This document shows positions 57,358 to 64,000 of a stretch of 64,000 bases of DNA, piece after piece. Location: positions 62,087-126,086 of the forward strand of contig NZ_RZHG01000010.1 in NCBI RefSeq assembly GCF_003989795.1. Direction: 5' to 3'. The notes under the pieces were generated by a model. The model was not told the DNA's origin. It saw nothing but the letters and a program-made list of their open reading frames with translations, and did no database searches. How positions within the stretch are numbered: the stretch's first letter is position 1; every line of letters starts with the position of its first letter. The position numbers were made by a program, and so were the translations under genes. This stretch comes from Vreelandella andesensis (GTDB taxonomy: Bacteria; Pseudomonadota; Gammaproteobacteria; Pseudomonadales; Halomonadaceae).

Positions 57358-58299
57358 ATGTCCGAAGGGCGGGAAGTGCAGTGGGTGGATATCGCCCCGG
57401 AGCAAGCAGGTCAACGAATCGACAATTTTCTAATGACACGTTTAAAAGGTGCTCCGCGTGCATTGATTTACCGAATTGTGCGTAAAGGCGAGGTAAGAGT
57501 TAATAAAAAGCGCGTTAAAGTGGATTATCGACTCCAAGCGGGTGATTTGGTGCGCGTGCCGCCGTTGCGCTTAGCGCCGAAAGAAGCGGTTAAAGAGGTG
57601 AGTGACAACTTACGTGATTTATTGATTGGTAGCGTCATTATGGAAGGGCCGGATTGGATGGTGATTAATAAACCATCTGGTCTGGCAGTCCATGGAGGAA
57701 GTGGTGTAAAAATTGGCCTAATTGAGGCGCTGCGACAAGTACGCGATGACCTTACTTTTTTAGAGTTGGTTCATCGCTTAGATCGTGACACGTCGGGTTG
57801 TTTGCTGTTGGCAAAATCTCGTGATGCGCTAGTCACCCTTAACGAATCGCTGAAAAAGCACGCAATGGACAAACGTTACTTGGCGTTAGTCAGTGGGCGC
57901 TGGCCTGCCCGAAAGACCTATGTGAGTGCTCGCTTAGATCGATTTGATGCGGGGAATGGTGAGCGGCGTGTTCGAGTGGATCCAAATGGCAAGGTTTCAC
58001 GGACTCATTTTTCGGTAGTGGAAACCTTTGAAAGGGCCACGCTGATAGAAGTGGAACCTGTAACAGGTCGCACTCACCAGATACGTGTGCATGCAGCTCA
58101 TGCCGGGCACGCGTTATTGGGCGACGACAAATACGGAACCCGCGAAAGTAATCATACGGCGCAGCGCCTTGGCTTGAGTCGTCTCTTTCTTCATGCCCGT
58201 GCATTGACGTTTCCTGAACCTGGCAATGGCCGCCCTGTTACGGTGAAGGCGCCCTTGCCTGAGGCATTGGAAGAAACACTAACACGTGCTCGTAAATAA
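57358..58299 (+). CDS. rluC: 23S rRNA pseudouridine synthase RluC
   Basis: Isomerises uridines 955, 2504 and 2580 of 23S rRNA (E. coli numbering). Seen: an N-terminal S4 RNA-binding domain (IYRIVRKGEVRVNKKRVK), then the RluA catalytic fold with HRLDRDTSGCLLLAK carrying the catalytic Asp, and PVTGRTHQIRVHAAHAGHALLGD. The length of 313 is normal. An AGGAG site precedes the ATG. The position opposite rne is conserved in gammaproteobacteria. A HAD phosphatase gene follows after nine bases. Confidence 0.95.
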   Translation: MSEGREVQWVDIAPEQAGQRIDNFLMTRLKGAPRALIYRIVRKGEVRVNKKRVKVDYRLQAGDLVRVPPLRLAPKEAVKEVSDNLRDLLIGSVIMEGPDWMVINKPSGLAVHGGSGVKIGLIEALRQVRDDLTFLELVHRLDRDTSGCLLLAKSRDALVTLNESLKKHAMDKRYLALVSGRWPARKTYVSARLDRFDAGNGERRVRVDPNGKVSRTHFSVVETFERATLIEVEPVTGRTHQIRVHAAHAGHALLGDDKYGTRESNHTAQRLGLSRLFLHARALTFPEPGNGRPVTVKAPLPEALEETLTRARK

Positions 58300-58308
58300 G
58301 GAAGCGAC

Positions 58309-58959
58309 ATGCGCTATGAGCTAATTATCTTTGATTGGGATGGCACCCTGATGAACTCTGTGCCGAAAATTGTTGCCTGCATGCAGGCCGCTGCTTTTGA
58401 TGCAGAATTAGGTGAGTTAGATGTCAGTGCTATCGAGAATATTATTGGATTGGGTCTGCCTGAGGCGATAGCGACGTTATGTCCTGGTATTGAAGCGACT
58501 CAGGCCGAGCGTTTGCGTCAGCGTTATGCCTATCATTTTGTACATGGTGATGCGACGCCAATGCCTTTTTTTGAAGGTGTAAAAGAACAAGTCGCCCGGT
58601 TGCGCGAGCGTCCCGGTCAGCGCCTTGCGGTGGCAACGGGCAAAAGTCGTTGTGGTTTAGATCGCATTTTCTCCGAGGCAGAGTGTGGTGCTTGGTTCCA
58701 TGCCAGCCGAACGGCAGACGAAACGCGCTCTAAGCCCCATCCACAAATGCTTCTTGAGTTGCTTGACGAGCTTAAAGTGCCTGTTGAGCGTGCTGTGATG
58801 GTGGGTGATACCGAATATGACCTTGAAATGGCTAGGTCTATTGGTATGGATCGCGTGGGCGTTACTTACGGCGTGCATACTCCCGCTCGGCTGGCGGCCT
58901 GTCAGCCTGTGTGGCTGGCAGATAATGTAAAGGTGCTGTTCGACTGGCTCCACGGTTAG
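58309..58959 (+). CDS. HAD-family hydrolase, phosphoglycolate-phosphatase-like
   Basis: HAD phosphatase with motif I FDWDGTLMNS (nucleophile and acid Asp), motif II TGKSRCGL, a Lys in RSKPHPQML and motif IV MVGDTEYDLEMA. Cap insertion is the helical C1 type. The length of 216 and the likeness to Gph suggest small phosphorylated metabolites, but the substrate cannot be read from sequence. It is in an apparent operon rluC-(this)-sppA, the same trio as in Pseudomonas. Confidence 0.9.
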   Translation: MRYELIIFDWDGTLMNSVPKIVACMQAAAFDAELGELDVSAIENIIGLGLPEAIATLCPGIEATQAERLRQRYAYHFVHGDATPMPFFEGVKEQVARLRERPGQRLAVATGKSRCGLDRIFSEAECGAWFHASRTADETRSKPHPQMLLELLDELKVPVERAVMVGDTEYDLEMARSIGMDRVGVTYGVHTPARLAACQPVWLADNVKVLFDWLHG

Positions 58960-59019
58960 GCGTATTAACAGTGGCTGCGGGCAGTAGGTGTACGACCAGG
59001 CGAACACTAGGAAACGTAT

Positions 59020-60171
59020 ATGAGCGATGAGCAGCAACGTGGCGATAATGGTAGTGGCTCCCCGGCGAGTGATGATTTCCCAGGAAAGGAGAGCGGTGAC
59101 CGTTGGACCGATGGGCCGGAAGTCGCCCCACAAGCCAAGCAGCAACCGCTGACTGGGGCGCAGAGCGAAGGAGTAAAGAGTGGCGGGGCAAAGGGTGATG
59201 ATGCGGAGACGCTTCGTGAGCGACAGCGGCTAGCGCAGTTAGAAATGATGGATCGTTGGGTTGGTGGCGTCTTAACGGAACAGCGTAGGACCCGACGCTG
59301 GAAATTATTCTTTCGTTTGTTGCTGCTGGCGATTGTACTGACATCGGTAACAGCTATGCTCTACCGCGTATTTTTCGCTGAGCCAACGGCTTCATTGCCC
59401 ACGCAACGCCATTTGGCCCTGGTTGAAGTACATGGTGTGATTACCAGCGATTCGCCAGCGAATGCTGAGCGCATTATCAAGGGTTTGAATCGTGCATGGT
59501 CATCGAGGAGTGCCGCTGCGATTGTGCTGCACATTGATAGCCCAGGTGGGAGCCCTGTTCAATCGCAGCGTATCTATGCAGAAATTATGCGCCTGCGCGA
59601 TCAGGGTGATAAGCCCATTATTGCCGTAATAGAAGATATTGGTGCTAGTGGTGCTTACTACATTGCCTCCGCTGCCGATAGCATTGTGGCCTCACGGGCC
59701 AGCTTGGTTGGCTCTATCGGTGTTATTTACGCGGGCTTTGGCTTCCAAGAAGCGATTAACCAGATTGGTGTTGAGCGTCGCGTAATGACTGCCGGTGAAA
59801 ACAAAGCTTTTCTGGATCCTTTTCAGCCGCTTGATGATGACGTGGCACAATTCTGGCAAGGCGTTCTGACTCAAACCCATCAGCAGTTTATAGACGATGT
59901 TAAGGCTGGGCGTGGTGAGCGCTTAAGCGACAGCCCTGAACTATTTTCAGGGCTTGTCTGGAGTGGGGAGCAGGCGTTAGAGCTGGGGTTGGTAGATGAG
60001 TTAGCTAGCCTTGAGCAAGTGGCCCGTGCCCAGGTGGGAGAAGCTGATTGGGAAAACTATACGCCCAGCTTGGACCCCTTTGAGCGCTTGACACGGCGAT
60101 TTACCCAAACCGCTGCTGAGGTACTTGGCTTGCAGCGTACGCAGGCTCCTTTGCGCTTTCAGGCCCAGTGA
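59020..60171 (+). CDS. sppA: Signal peptide peptidase SppA, short form (S49 family)
   Basis: Membrane-anchored serine protease that degrades cleaved signal peptides. Seen: a hydrophilic N-terminal cytoplasmic stretch of about 95 residues, one membrane helix (LFFRLLLLAIVLTSVTAML), then a single S49 domain with HIDSPGGSPVQSQRIYAEI, nucleophile Ser in EDIGASGAYYIASAAD and the general-base Lys expected further on. The length of 383 fits the single-domain (half-length) SppA/SohB-like class rather than the 600-residue E. coli SppA. Confidence 0.92.
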   Translation: MSDEQQRGDNGSGSPASDDFPGKESGDRWTDGPEVAPQAKQQPLTGAQSEGVKSGGAKGDDAETLRERQRLAQLEMMDRWVGGVLTEQRRTRRWKLFFRLLLLAIVLTSVTAMLYRVFFAEPTASLPTQRHLALVEVHGVITSDSPANAERIIKGLNRAWSSRSAAAIVLHIDSPGGSPVQSQRIYAEIMRLRDQGDKPIIAVIEDIGASGAYYIASAADSIVASRASLVGSIGVIYAGFGFQEAINQIGVERRVMTAGENKAFLDPFQPLDDDVAQFWQGVLTQTHQQFIDDVKAGRGERLSDSPELFSGLVWSGEQALELGLVDELASLEQVARAQVGEADWENYTPSLDPFERLTRRFTQTAAEVLGLQRTQAPLRFQAQ

Positions 60172-60214
60172 GCCAAGAACGTGTGAATCAAACTATTATC
60201 AATCAAACCACGCG

Positions 60215-60817
60215 TTAATCATCGCCGAGTGGGTTCATGCCCGCTTGGCGAAGCATATCGCAAAGTGCTATGAGGGGCAGCCCAATTAGTGCGTTTGGAT
60301 CTCGGCCTTCGAGTTTTTCAAATAAACTAATCCCCAGCCCTTCCATGCGGAAACTGCCTGCGCTATCTAATGGCTGCTCAAGGGCAACATAACGCGCAAT
60401 CTCTTGTTCGCTCAATGAGCGAAATAACACCTCAAACGGCTCGATATGGACTTGGTGCCGTTGGTGGCGAGTGTCGACTAGCGCTAAGCCAGTCAGAAAA
60501 GTTACTTTTTGGCCTGAGAAGCGAGCCAGGTTCTCTCTTGCGCGCTTTTCTGTATGTGGCTTGCCGAGAATATCGCCATCAAACAGAGCTATTTGATCAG
60601 AGCCAATAATGCAATGGTTGGGAAAGCGATCAGCAACGGCATTGGCTTTGCTAAGCGCCAAACGGTGTACTAGGGCGTTGGGTGCTTCATTAGGGTGGGG
60701 TGTTTCGTCAATGTCGGGTGAGTAGCACTGATAGGGCAATAATAGCCTATCCAGTAGTGCTTTTCGGAAACGAGAGCTAGAGGCGAGGACAAGTGTCGCG
60801 TTGGGTGTTTGAGGCAC
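60215..60817 (-). CDS. yceF: Maf-family nucleotide pyrophosphatase (YceF type)
   Basis: Hydrolyses non-canonical nucleotides; the E. coli YceF homologue is a 7-methyl-GTP pyrophosphatase. Seen: LVLASSSRFRKALLDRL, CYSPDIDETPHPNEAP, IIGSDQIALFDGDILGKP and GSFRMEGLGISLFEKLEGRD, closely paralleling YceF. The length is 200. It starts with GTG 60817, six bases after AAGGAG. A 10-bp tandem array begins 14 bases upstream of the start codon, so its promoter or leader lies in or beyond the array. It is divergent from yceD, as in E. coli. Confidence 0.95.
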   Translation of the reverse strand: MPQTPNATLVLASSSRFRKALLDRLLLPYQCYSPDIDETPHPNEAPNALVHRLALSKANAVADRFPNHCIIGSDQIALFDGDILGKPHTEKRARENLARFSGQKVTFLTGLALVDTRHQRHQVHIEPFEVLFRSLSEQEIARYVALEQPLDSAGSFRMEGLGISLFEKLEGRDPNALIGLPLIALCDMLRQAGMNPLGDD

Positions 60818-60831
60818 GGCATACTCCTTAA

Positions 60832-60916
60832 TAGGCCTGGTTAGGCCTGGTTAGGCCTGGTTAGGCCTGGTTAGGCCTGGTTAGGCCTGGTTAGGCCTGG
60901 TTAGGCCTGGTTAGGC
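60832..60916. repeat. 10-bp tandem repeat, about 8.5 copies, upstream of yceF
   Basis: Seven perfect copies of TTAGGCCTGG (60841-60910), one nearly complete copy before them and a partial one after. Each unit holds the palindrome AGGCCT. There are no spacers, so it is not a CRISPR. It fills most of the yceF leader/promoter side of the yceF-yceD spacer. Confidence 0.98.
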
Positions 60917-61009
60917 GTTGTTCATGGCTTAAAAGTGTAACGAAACCTCAGTGGCCTGCCTATTTTAGTGGTTTTAGTAGATAATCTCATAAGAATTGCA
61001 CCGACAGCT

Positions 61010-61038
61010 TTGACAGCAGGAGGGCGAGTGCCTATCAT
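61010..61038 (+). promoter_or_regulatory. Strong sigma-70 promoter of yceD-rpmF
   Basis: Consensus TTGACA (61010-61015), exactly 17 bases, TATCAT (61033-61038). The predicted transcript start is about 61045, two or three bases before the yceD ATG at 61048. An AGGAGG sequence (61018-61023) lies in the spacer and would not be in that transcript. Confidence 0.8.
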
Positions 61039-61047
61039 TGCGCGCCT

Positions 61048-61596
61048 ATGTTGACCTCACAAATCCCCAGCCGGGTTGAGCCTTATAAGCTTGCAGCCCG
61101 CCGCGAACGACTAGAAGGCATTGTGGTGCTTGATAAGCTGCTACGCCTCGCTGAAGAAGCAGGTGACCAAACCGGCGACTGTCATGTCGTTCTTGAGTTT
61201 GGTGTTGATGCCCAAGGCCGTCGCGAAATTCGTGGCCATTTGCAAGCGACCCTGGCGTTGCCTTGCCGACGTTGTCTGGTGCCGCTAAGTCAAGAAGTTT
61301 CCAGTGATTTCTTATTAGGAATGATTGCGGACGAAGCCTTGGCTGCTGAGCTGCCTGCCAGTCATGAGCCGGTGCTGGTGGAAAATGAACAGCTGGACTT
61401 GCTGACGGTGATAGAGGATGAGCTTATCCTCAGCTTGCCGCAGGTGGTCTATCACGATGAGGCCGAATGCCATGTCTCGGCGGAGCAGCTGGTCAGCAAG
61501 ACTGAAGGCGCAGCGGAAGAGTCCGCTCCGGCCAAGAACCCTTTCGCAGTGCTTAATGCGTTGAAAAGCAGTGGCGCTTTGAAAGGCAAAAAGTAA
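61048..61596 (+). CDS. yceD: DUF177 protein YceD
   Basis: YceD/DUF177 proteins are linked to 23S rRNA accumulation and almost always precede rpmF. The 182 residues align with the family along their length: IPSRVEPYKLAARRERLEG near the start, the CRRC pair at LPCRRCLVPL, LDLLTVIEDELILSLP and the C-terminal KNPFAVLNALKSS. ATG 61048 matches the family start but has no ribosome site and only a two- or three-base leader from the best promoter. rpmF follows after 36 bases. Confidence 0.92.
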   Translation: MLTSQIPSRVEPYKLAARRERLEGIVVLDKLLRLAEEAGDQTGDCHVVLEFGVDAQGRREIRGHLQATLALPCRRCLVPLSQEVSSDFLLGMIADEALAAELPASHEPVLVENEQLDLLTVIEDELILSLPQVVYHDEAECHVSAEQLVSKTEGAAEESAPAKNPFAVLNALKSSGALKGKK

Positions 61597-61632
61597 GCAT
61601 CACTTACCTTAATTACCTTGGAGTAAACACCC

Positions 61633-61803
61633 ATGGCAGTTCAAAAGAACCGTAAAACTCGTTCCAAACGCGGTATGCGCCGTAGCCACGATGCGCTGAG
61701 TGCACCGACTTTGTCTCAGGACAAAGAAACAGGTACTACTCACCTGCGTCATCACGTTTCTCCAGACGGTTTTTACCGTGGACGCAAAGTGGTCGAGGTT
61801 TAA
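61633..61803 (+). CDS. rpmF: 50S ribosomal protein L32
   Basis: Large-subunit ribosomal protein of 56 residues. Begins [20 protein letters not shown], the standard L32 N-terminus, and ends RKVVEV. It is the Cys-free form: the zinc-ribbon cysteines of the C+ type are absent, as in most gammaproteobacteria, so L32 here is zinc independent. Ribosome site TTGGAG lies upstream. It sits between yceD and plsX, the conserved yceD-rpmF-plsX-fab order. Confidence 0.97.
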   Translation: MAVQKNRKTRSKRGMRRSHDALSAPTLSQDKETGTTHLRHHVSPDGFYRGRKVVEV

Positions 61804-61845
61804 GTCTTAGTACTTTTATGAGTGGCAAAACAGTGTGGGTGCTGC

Positions 61846-62865
61846 GTGCGCCTAGCGATTGATGTAATGGGGGGTGACCAAGGCCCTCGTGCCATTATCG
61901 AAGGCTCCGCAAGGGCAGCTGTAGAGCGCCCTGACTTAGTATTAACCCTGTTTGGCCCGATTCAGCAGATTAATGCTGAACTTTCGCGTTTGCCGCAGCC
62001 TTTGGCTGCGGCAACGTCACGTTTGGTGGCTGCTGATGTTCCGGAAAGTGTCTCCCAGGCGGCAACAGCGGCCTGGGCGATGCGGCGCGGAGGCGCTACC
62101 AGCATGGCGTGCATGCTGCGCAGCCTATCTTCAGGTGAAGCCGCTGCGGGAGTCAGTGCGGGAAATACGGGTGCTTTAGTCGCTTTAGCGAGGCGTGAAC
62201 TTGGTATGTTTCCTGGCATCTCAAGGCCTGCCATAAGTACCGCTATCCCCGCGCGTGGAGGGCGGCGTTGTTATTTGCTTGATCTAGGAGCGAATGTCGA
62301 TTCTCCAGCATCCAGGCTACTGGATTTTGCCATGATGGGTGCTGCTATGGCTCAGTGCATAGACCGCATTAAGCGGCCTCGTGTTGCTCTGCTGAACGTA
62401 GGTTCTGAGGCTACAAAGGGTAGTGCCAATGTCCGCGAAGCAGATCGTTTGCTTCGTGAAAGCGCCAGTGATTTAAGCTTTGATTATCTTGGCTATGCCG
62501 AGGGTGGGGATATTTTTCAAGGTGAACTGGACGTTGTGGTTTGTGATGGCTTTGTTGGTAATGTCACGTTGAAAGCCAGTGAAGGGTTGACTCGTATGTT
62601 GGTAGAACGTGTACAAATGGCGTTTGAATCACGCTTGAGTGGACGTTTGGCAAGTATACTGGCCAGGCCTGTGCTGAAAAGGCTTAAACGCGAGCTAGAC
62701 CCGGTGCGCTATAATGGAGCCAGTCTCTTAGGCTTGCAGGGAATTGTGGTAAAAAGTCACGGCAGCACCCAGGCAGATGGTTTTTATTATGCTATTCAGC
62801 GTGCATTGCAAGAAGTAGAGCATGACTTGCCTTCACGAATTGCTGCACGCTGGTCGCGCCAATGA
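61846..62865 (+). CDS. plsX: Phosphate acyltransferase PlsX
   Basis: Makes acyl-phosphate from acyl-ACP for phospholipid synthesis. Seen: LAIDVMGGDQGPRAIIEG, SAGNTGALVALARREL, DLGANVDSPASRLLDFAMMG, NVGSEATKGSANVREADRLL and CDGFVGNVTLKASEG. GTG 61846 (MRLAIDVMGGD) matches the family start and gives 339 residues; GTG 61822 is an in-frame alternative with an unusual Cys-rich prefix. A 14-codon frame (61818-61862) overlaps the start in another register. Confidence 0.94.
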   Translation: MRLAIDVMGGDQGPRAIIEGSARAAVERPDLVLTLFGPIQQINAELSRLPQPLAAATSRLVAADVPESVSQAATAAWAMRRGGATSMACMLRSLSSGEAAAGVSAGNTGALVALARRELGMFPGISRPAISTAIPARGGRRCYLLDLGANVDSPASRLLDFAMMGAAMAQCIDRIKRPRVALLNVGSEATKGSANVREADRLLRESASDLSFDYLGYAEGGDIFQGELDVVVCDGFVGNVTLKASEGLTRMLVERVQMAFESRLSGRLASILARPVLKRLKRELDPVRYNGASLLGLQGIVVKSHGSTQADGFYYAIQRALQEVEHDLPSRIAARWSRQ

Positions 62866-63015
62866 GCGTTATCAACGTAGTAGATAATAAGACGTCATAT
62901 ATTTTTTGCGGGCTGTTAGTAGTAGCACCATGTGCCAAAACCGTTCTAGAAACGGTGCTAATAGCACGCTTATCGCTCAACTGAGCAAATGCCTACAAGA
63001 GCAAAGGTGAACGAC

Positions 63016-63975
63016 ATGTCTCAACCCCTTGCCCTCATTTTTCCCGGGCAAGGCTCTCAGCAGCTTGGAATGTTGCGAGAGCTAGCCGAGCGCTACAGTG
63101 TGGTGGGAACTACATTTGAGGAAGCGTCAGACGCTCTGGGCTACGATTTGTGGAAAGTCGTCCAGGAAGGTCCCGAAGAAGCGTTGAATGCGACGGCATG
63201 CACTCAGCCGGCACTACTTACTTCCAGTATAGCTATTTGGCGTATTTGGCAAGAGCTGGAAGGGCCACGTCCAGGCGTCATGGCAGGCCATAGCCTTGGT
63301 GAATATAGTGCGATGGTTTGTGCAGGCGTAATCGGGTTTGCTGAGGCCGTGCGTCTTGTTCGCTTACGTGGTGAAGCCATGCAGGAAGCTGTTCCTGCGG
63401 GAGAGGGTGGCATGGCGGCGATTCTCGGGCTTGACGATGGTGCCGTGGAAGCGGCGTGTGCCCAAGCAGCTGAAGATGAGGTAGTGTCTGCCGTCAATTA
63501 CAACTCGCCTGGTCAGGTTGTCATCGCAGGCAGTAAACATGCCGTTGAGCGTGCCATCGCGGCTTGCCAAGAAGCCGGAGCTAAGCGAGCCCTTTCACTA
63601 CCGGTTTCAGTACCTTCACATTGTGCGCTAATGCGGCCAGCCGCAGAGCGTCTTGCCGCGGCTATGCAGGAAATTGATTTACGTACGCCTCGTTATGCGG
63701 TTATTCAAAACGTCGATGCACAGGCCCATACCGATATTGACACATTGCGTACGCGCCTAATCGAGCAGCTGTATCAGCCTGTTCGTTGGTCATCTTGCGT
63801 TGAAGCGATGGTCGGACAAGGTGCTAATGTATTTATTGAATGCGGGCCTGGCAAAGTGCTTACCGGGCTTAATAAGCGCATTGTACGCAGTGCCAAAGGG
63901 TTGGCGGTAAATGATCCTGATAGCTTGGATTCAGCCCTTGAGTTAGCGCGTGAGGCATCGGCGGGTGGTGCGTGA
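63016..63975 (+). CDS. fabD: Malonyl-CoA:ACP transacylase
   Basis: Loads malonyl groups onto acyl carrier protein for fatty acid elongation. Seen: FPGQGSQQLGML, the nucleophile motif GHSLGEYSAMV, AVNYNSPGQVVIAG, VPSHCALMRPAAERL with the catalytic His and ECGPGKVLTGLNKR. ATG 63016 follows AAAGGTGA; an in-frame ATG nine codons earlier is not family-like. The length is 319. The 150 bases before it carry several overlapping inverted repeats. Confidence 0.96.
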   Translation: MSQPLALIFPGQGSQQLGMLRELAERYSVVGTTFEEASDALGYDLWKVVQEGPEEALNATACTQPALLTSSIAIWRIWQELEGPRPGVMAGHSLGEYSAMVCAGVIGFAEAVRLVRLRGEAMQEAVPAGEGGMAAILGLDDGAVEAACAQAAEDEVVSAVNYNSPGQVVIAGSKHAVERAIAACQEAGAKRALSLPVSVPSHCALMRPAAERLAAAMQEIDLRTPRYAVIQNVDAQAHTDIDTLRTRLIEQLYQPVRWSSCVEAMVGQGANVFIECGPGKVLTGLNKRIVRSAKGLAVNDPDSLDSALELAREASAGGA

Positions 63976-63990
63976 ACAACGGGACATGTT

Positions 63991-64000
63991 ATGTCGCTAT
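63991..64000 (+). CDS. fabG: First codons of the next gene, probably fabG
   Basis: ATG TCG CTA at the very end reads Met-Ser-Leu, which is how several Pseudomonas-type FabG (3-oxoacyl-ACP reductase) proteins begin, and fabG is the gene expected after fabD. A GGGA site lies seven bases upstream. Only three codons are visible, so this rests on context. Confidence 0.45.

Noticed and set aside
56653..57485. Three open frames (two plus, one minus) of about 80-160 codons in the rne-rluC spacer
   Set aside because: No ribosome sites of note, atypical composition, and one runs into the start of rluC in the wrong frame. The region is better explained as leaders and promoters.
60832..60916. CRISPR array
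   Set aside because: The repeats are contiguous 10-bp units with no spacers and no cas genes nearby.

Overview
The window is an ordinary chromosomal core region of a gammaproteobacterium. Protein sequences and gene order both point to the Oceanospirillales/Pseudomonadales side of the class, most likely a Halomonadaceae (Halomonas-like) species; that name is inference. Two long blocks match gene orders known from Pseudomonas: murA-hisG-hisD-algW ... secA-argJ-nudix, and lolCD-DUF2062-comEC ... lpxK-kdsB-ptp-murB-rne-rluC ... maf-yceD-rpmF-plsX-fabD. I see no IS element, prophage, CRISPR array, tRNA or rRNA.

Layout. 1-2.6 kb: end of murA, then hisG and hisD. 2.6-6.7 kb: envelope-stress protease AlgW/DegS (minus), a Nif3-like protein, and the divergent division genes zapG and zapE. 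6.9-10.6 kb: ribosomal proteins L13/S9 and the cytochrome bc1 operon petABC. 10.7-12.0 kb: sspA-sspB. 12.0-15.3 kb (minus): dolP, diaA/gmhA, yraN, lpoA. 15.4-16.7 kb: rsmI and RNase P RNA. 16.7-33.3 kb: the complete dcw division and peptidoglycan cluster (rsmH, ftsL, ftsI, murE, murF, mraY, murD, ftsW, murG, murC, ddlB, ftsQ, ftsA, ftsZ), largely with 4-base overlaps but without mraZ. 33.5-40.7 kb: lpxC, dciA (minus), a small exported ORF, secA, argJ and a Nudix-ThiE fusion. 40.7-42.7 kb (minus): agmatine catabolism (aguB, aguA). 43.0-53.2 kb: lipoprotein export (one Lol permease plus lolD), DUF2062 (minus), comEC, msbA, lpxK, ycaR, kdsB, a low-molecular-weight phosphatase and murB. 53.2-56.7 kb (minus): RNase E. 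57.4-64 kb: rluC, a HAD phosphatase, sppA, yceF/maf (minus), yceD, rpmF, plsX, fabD and the first bases of fabG.

Most of the region builds and monitors the envelope: peptidoglycan precursors and septation, lipid A (lpxC, lpxK, msbA, kdsB), lipoprotein sorting, Sec export and fatty-acid initiation, with RNA processing (rnpB, rne, rluC, rsmI, rsmH) interspersed.

The least explained element is a 122-residue ORF just before secA. It has an export-signal-like N-terminus and ends in Arg-Gly-Pro-Pro plus six residues, which resembles the SecM / RAPP-type translation-arrest peptides that control Sec genes. Other things worth a look are a 10-bp tandem repeat (about 8.5 copies) upstream of yceF, several unrelated short tandem repeats in spacers, a 19-bp-stem hairpin between ftsZ and lpxC, an almost absent leader for yceD, and a dcw cluster starting about 20 bases after the rnpB terminator.
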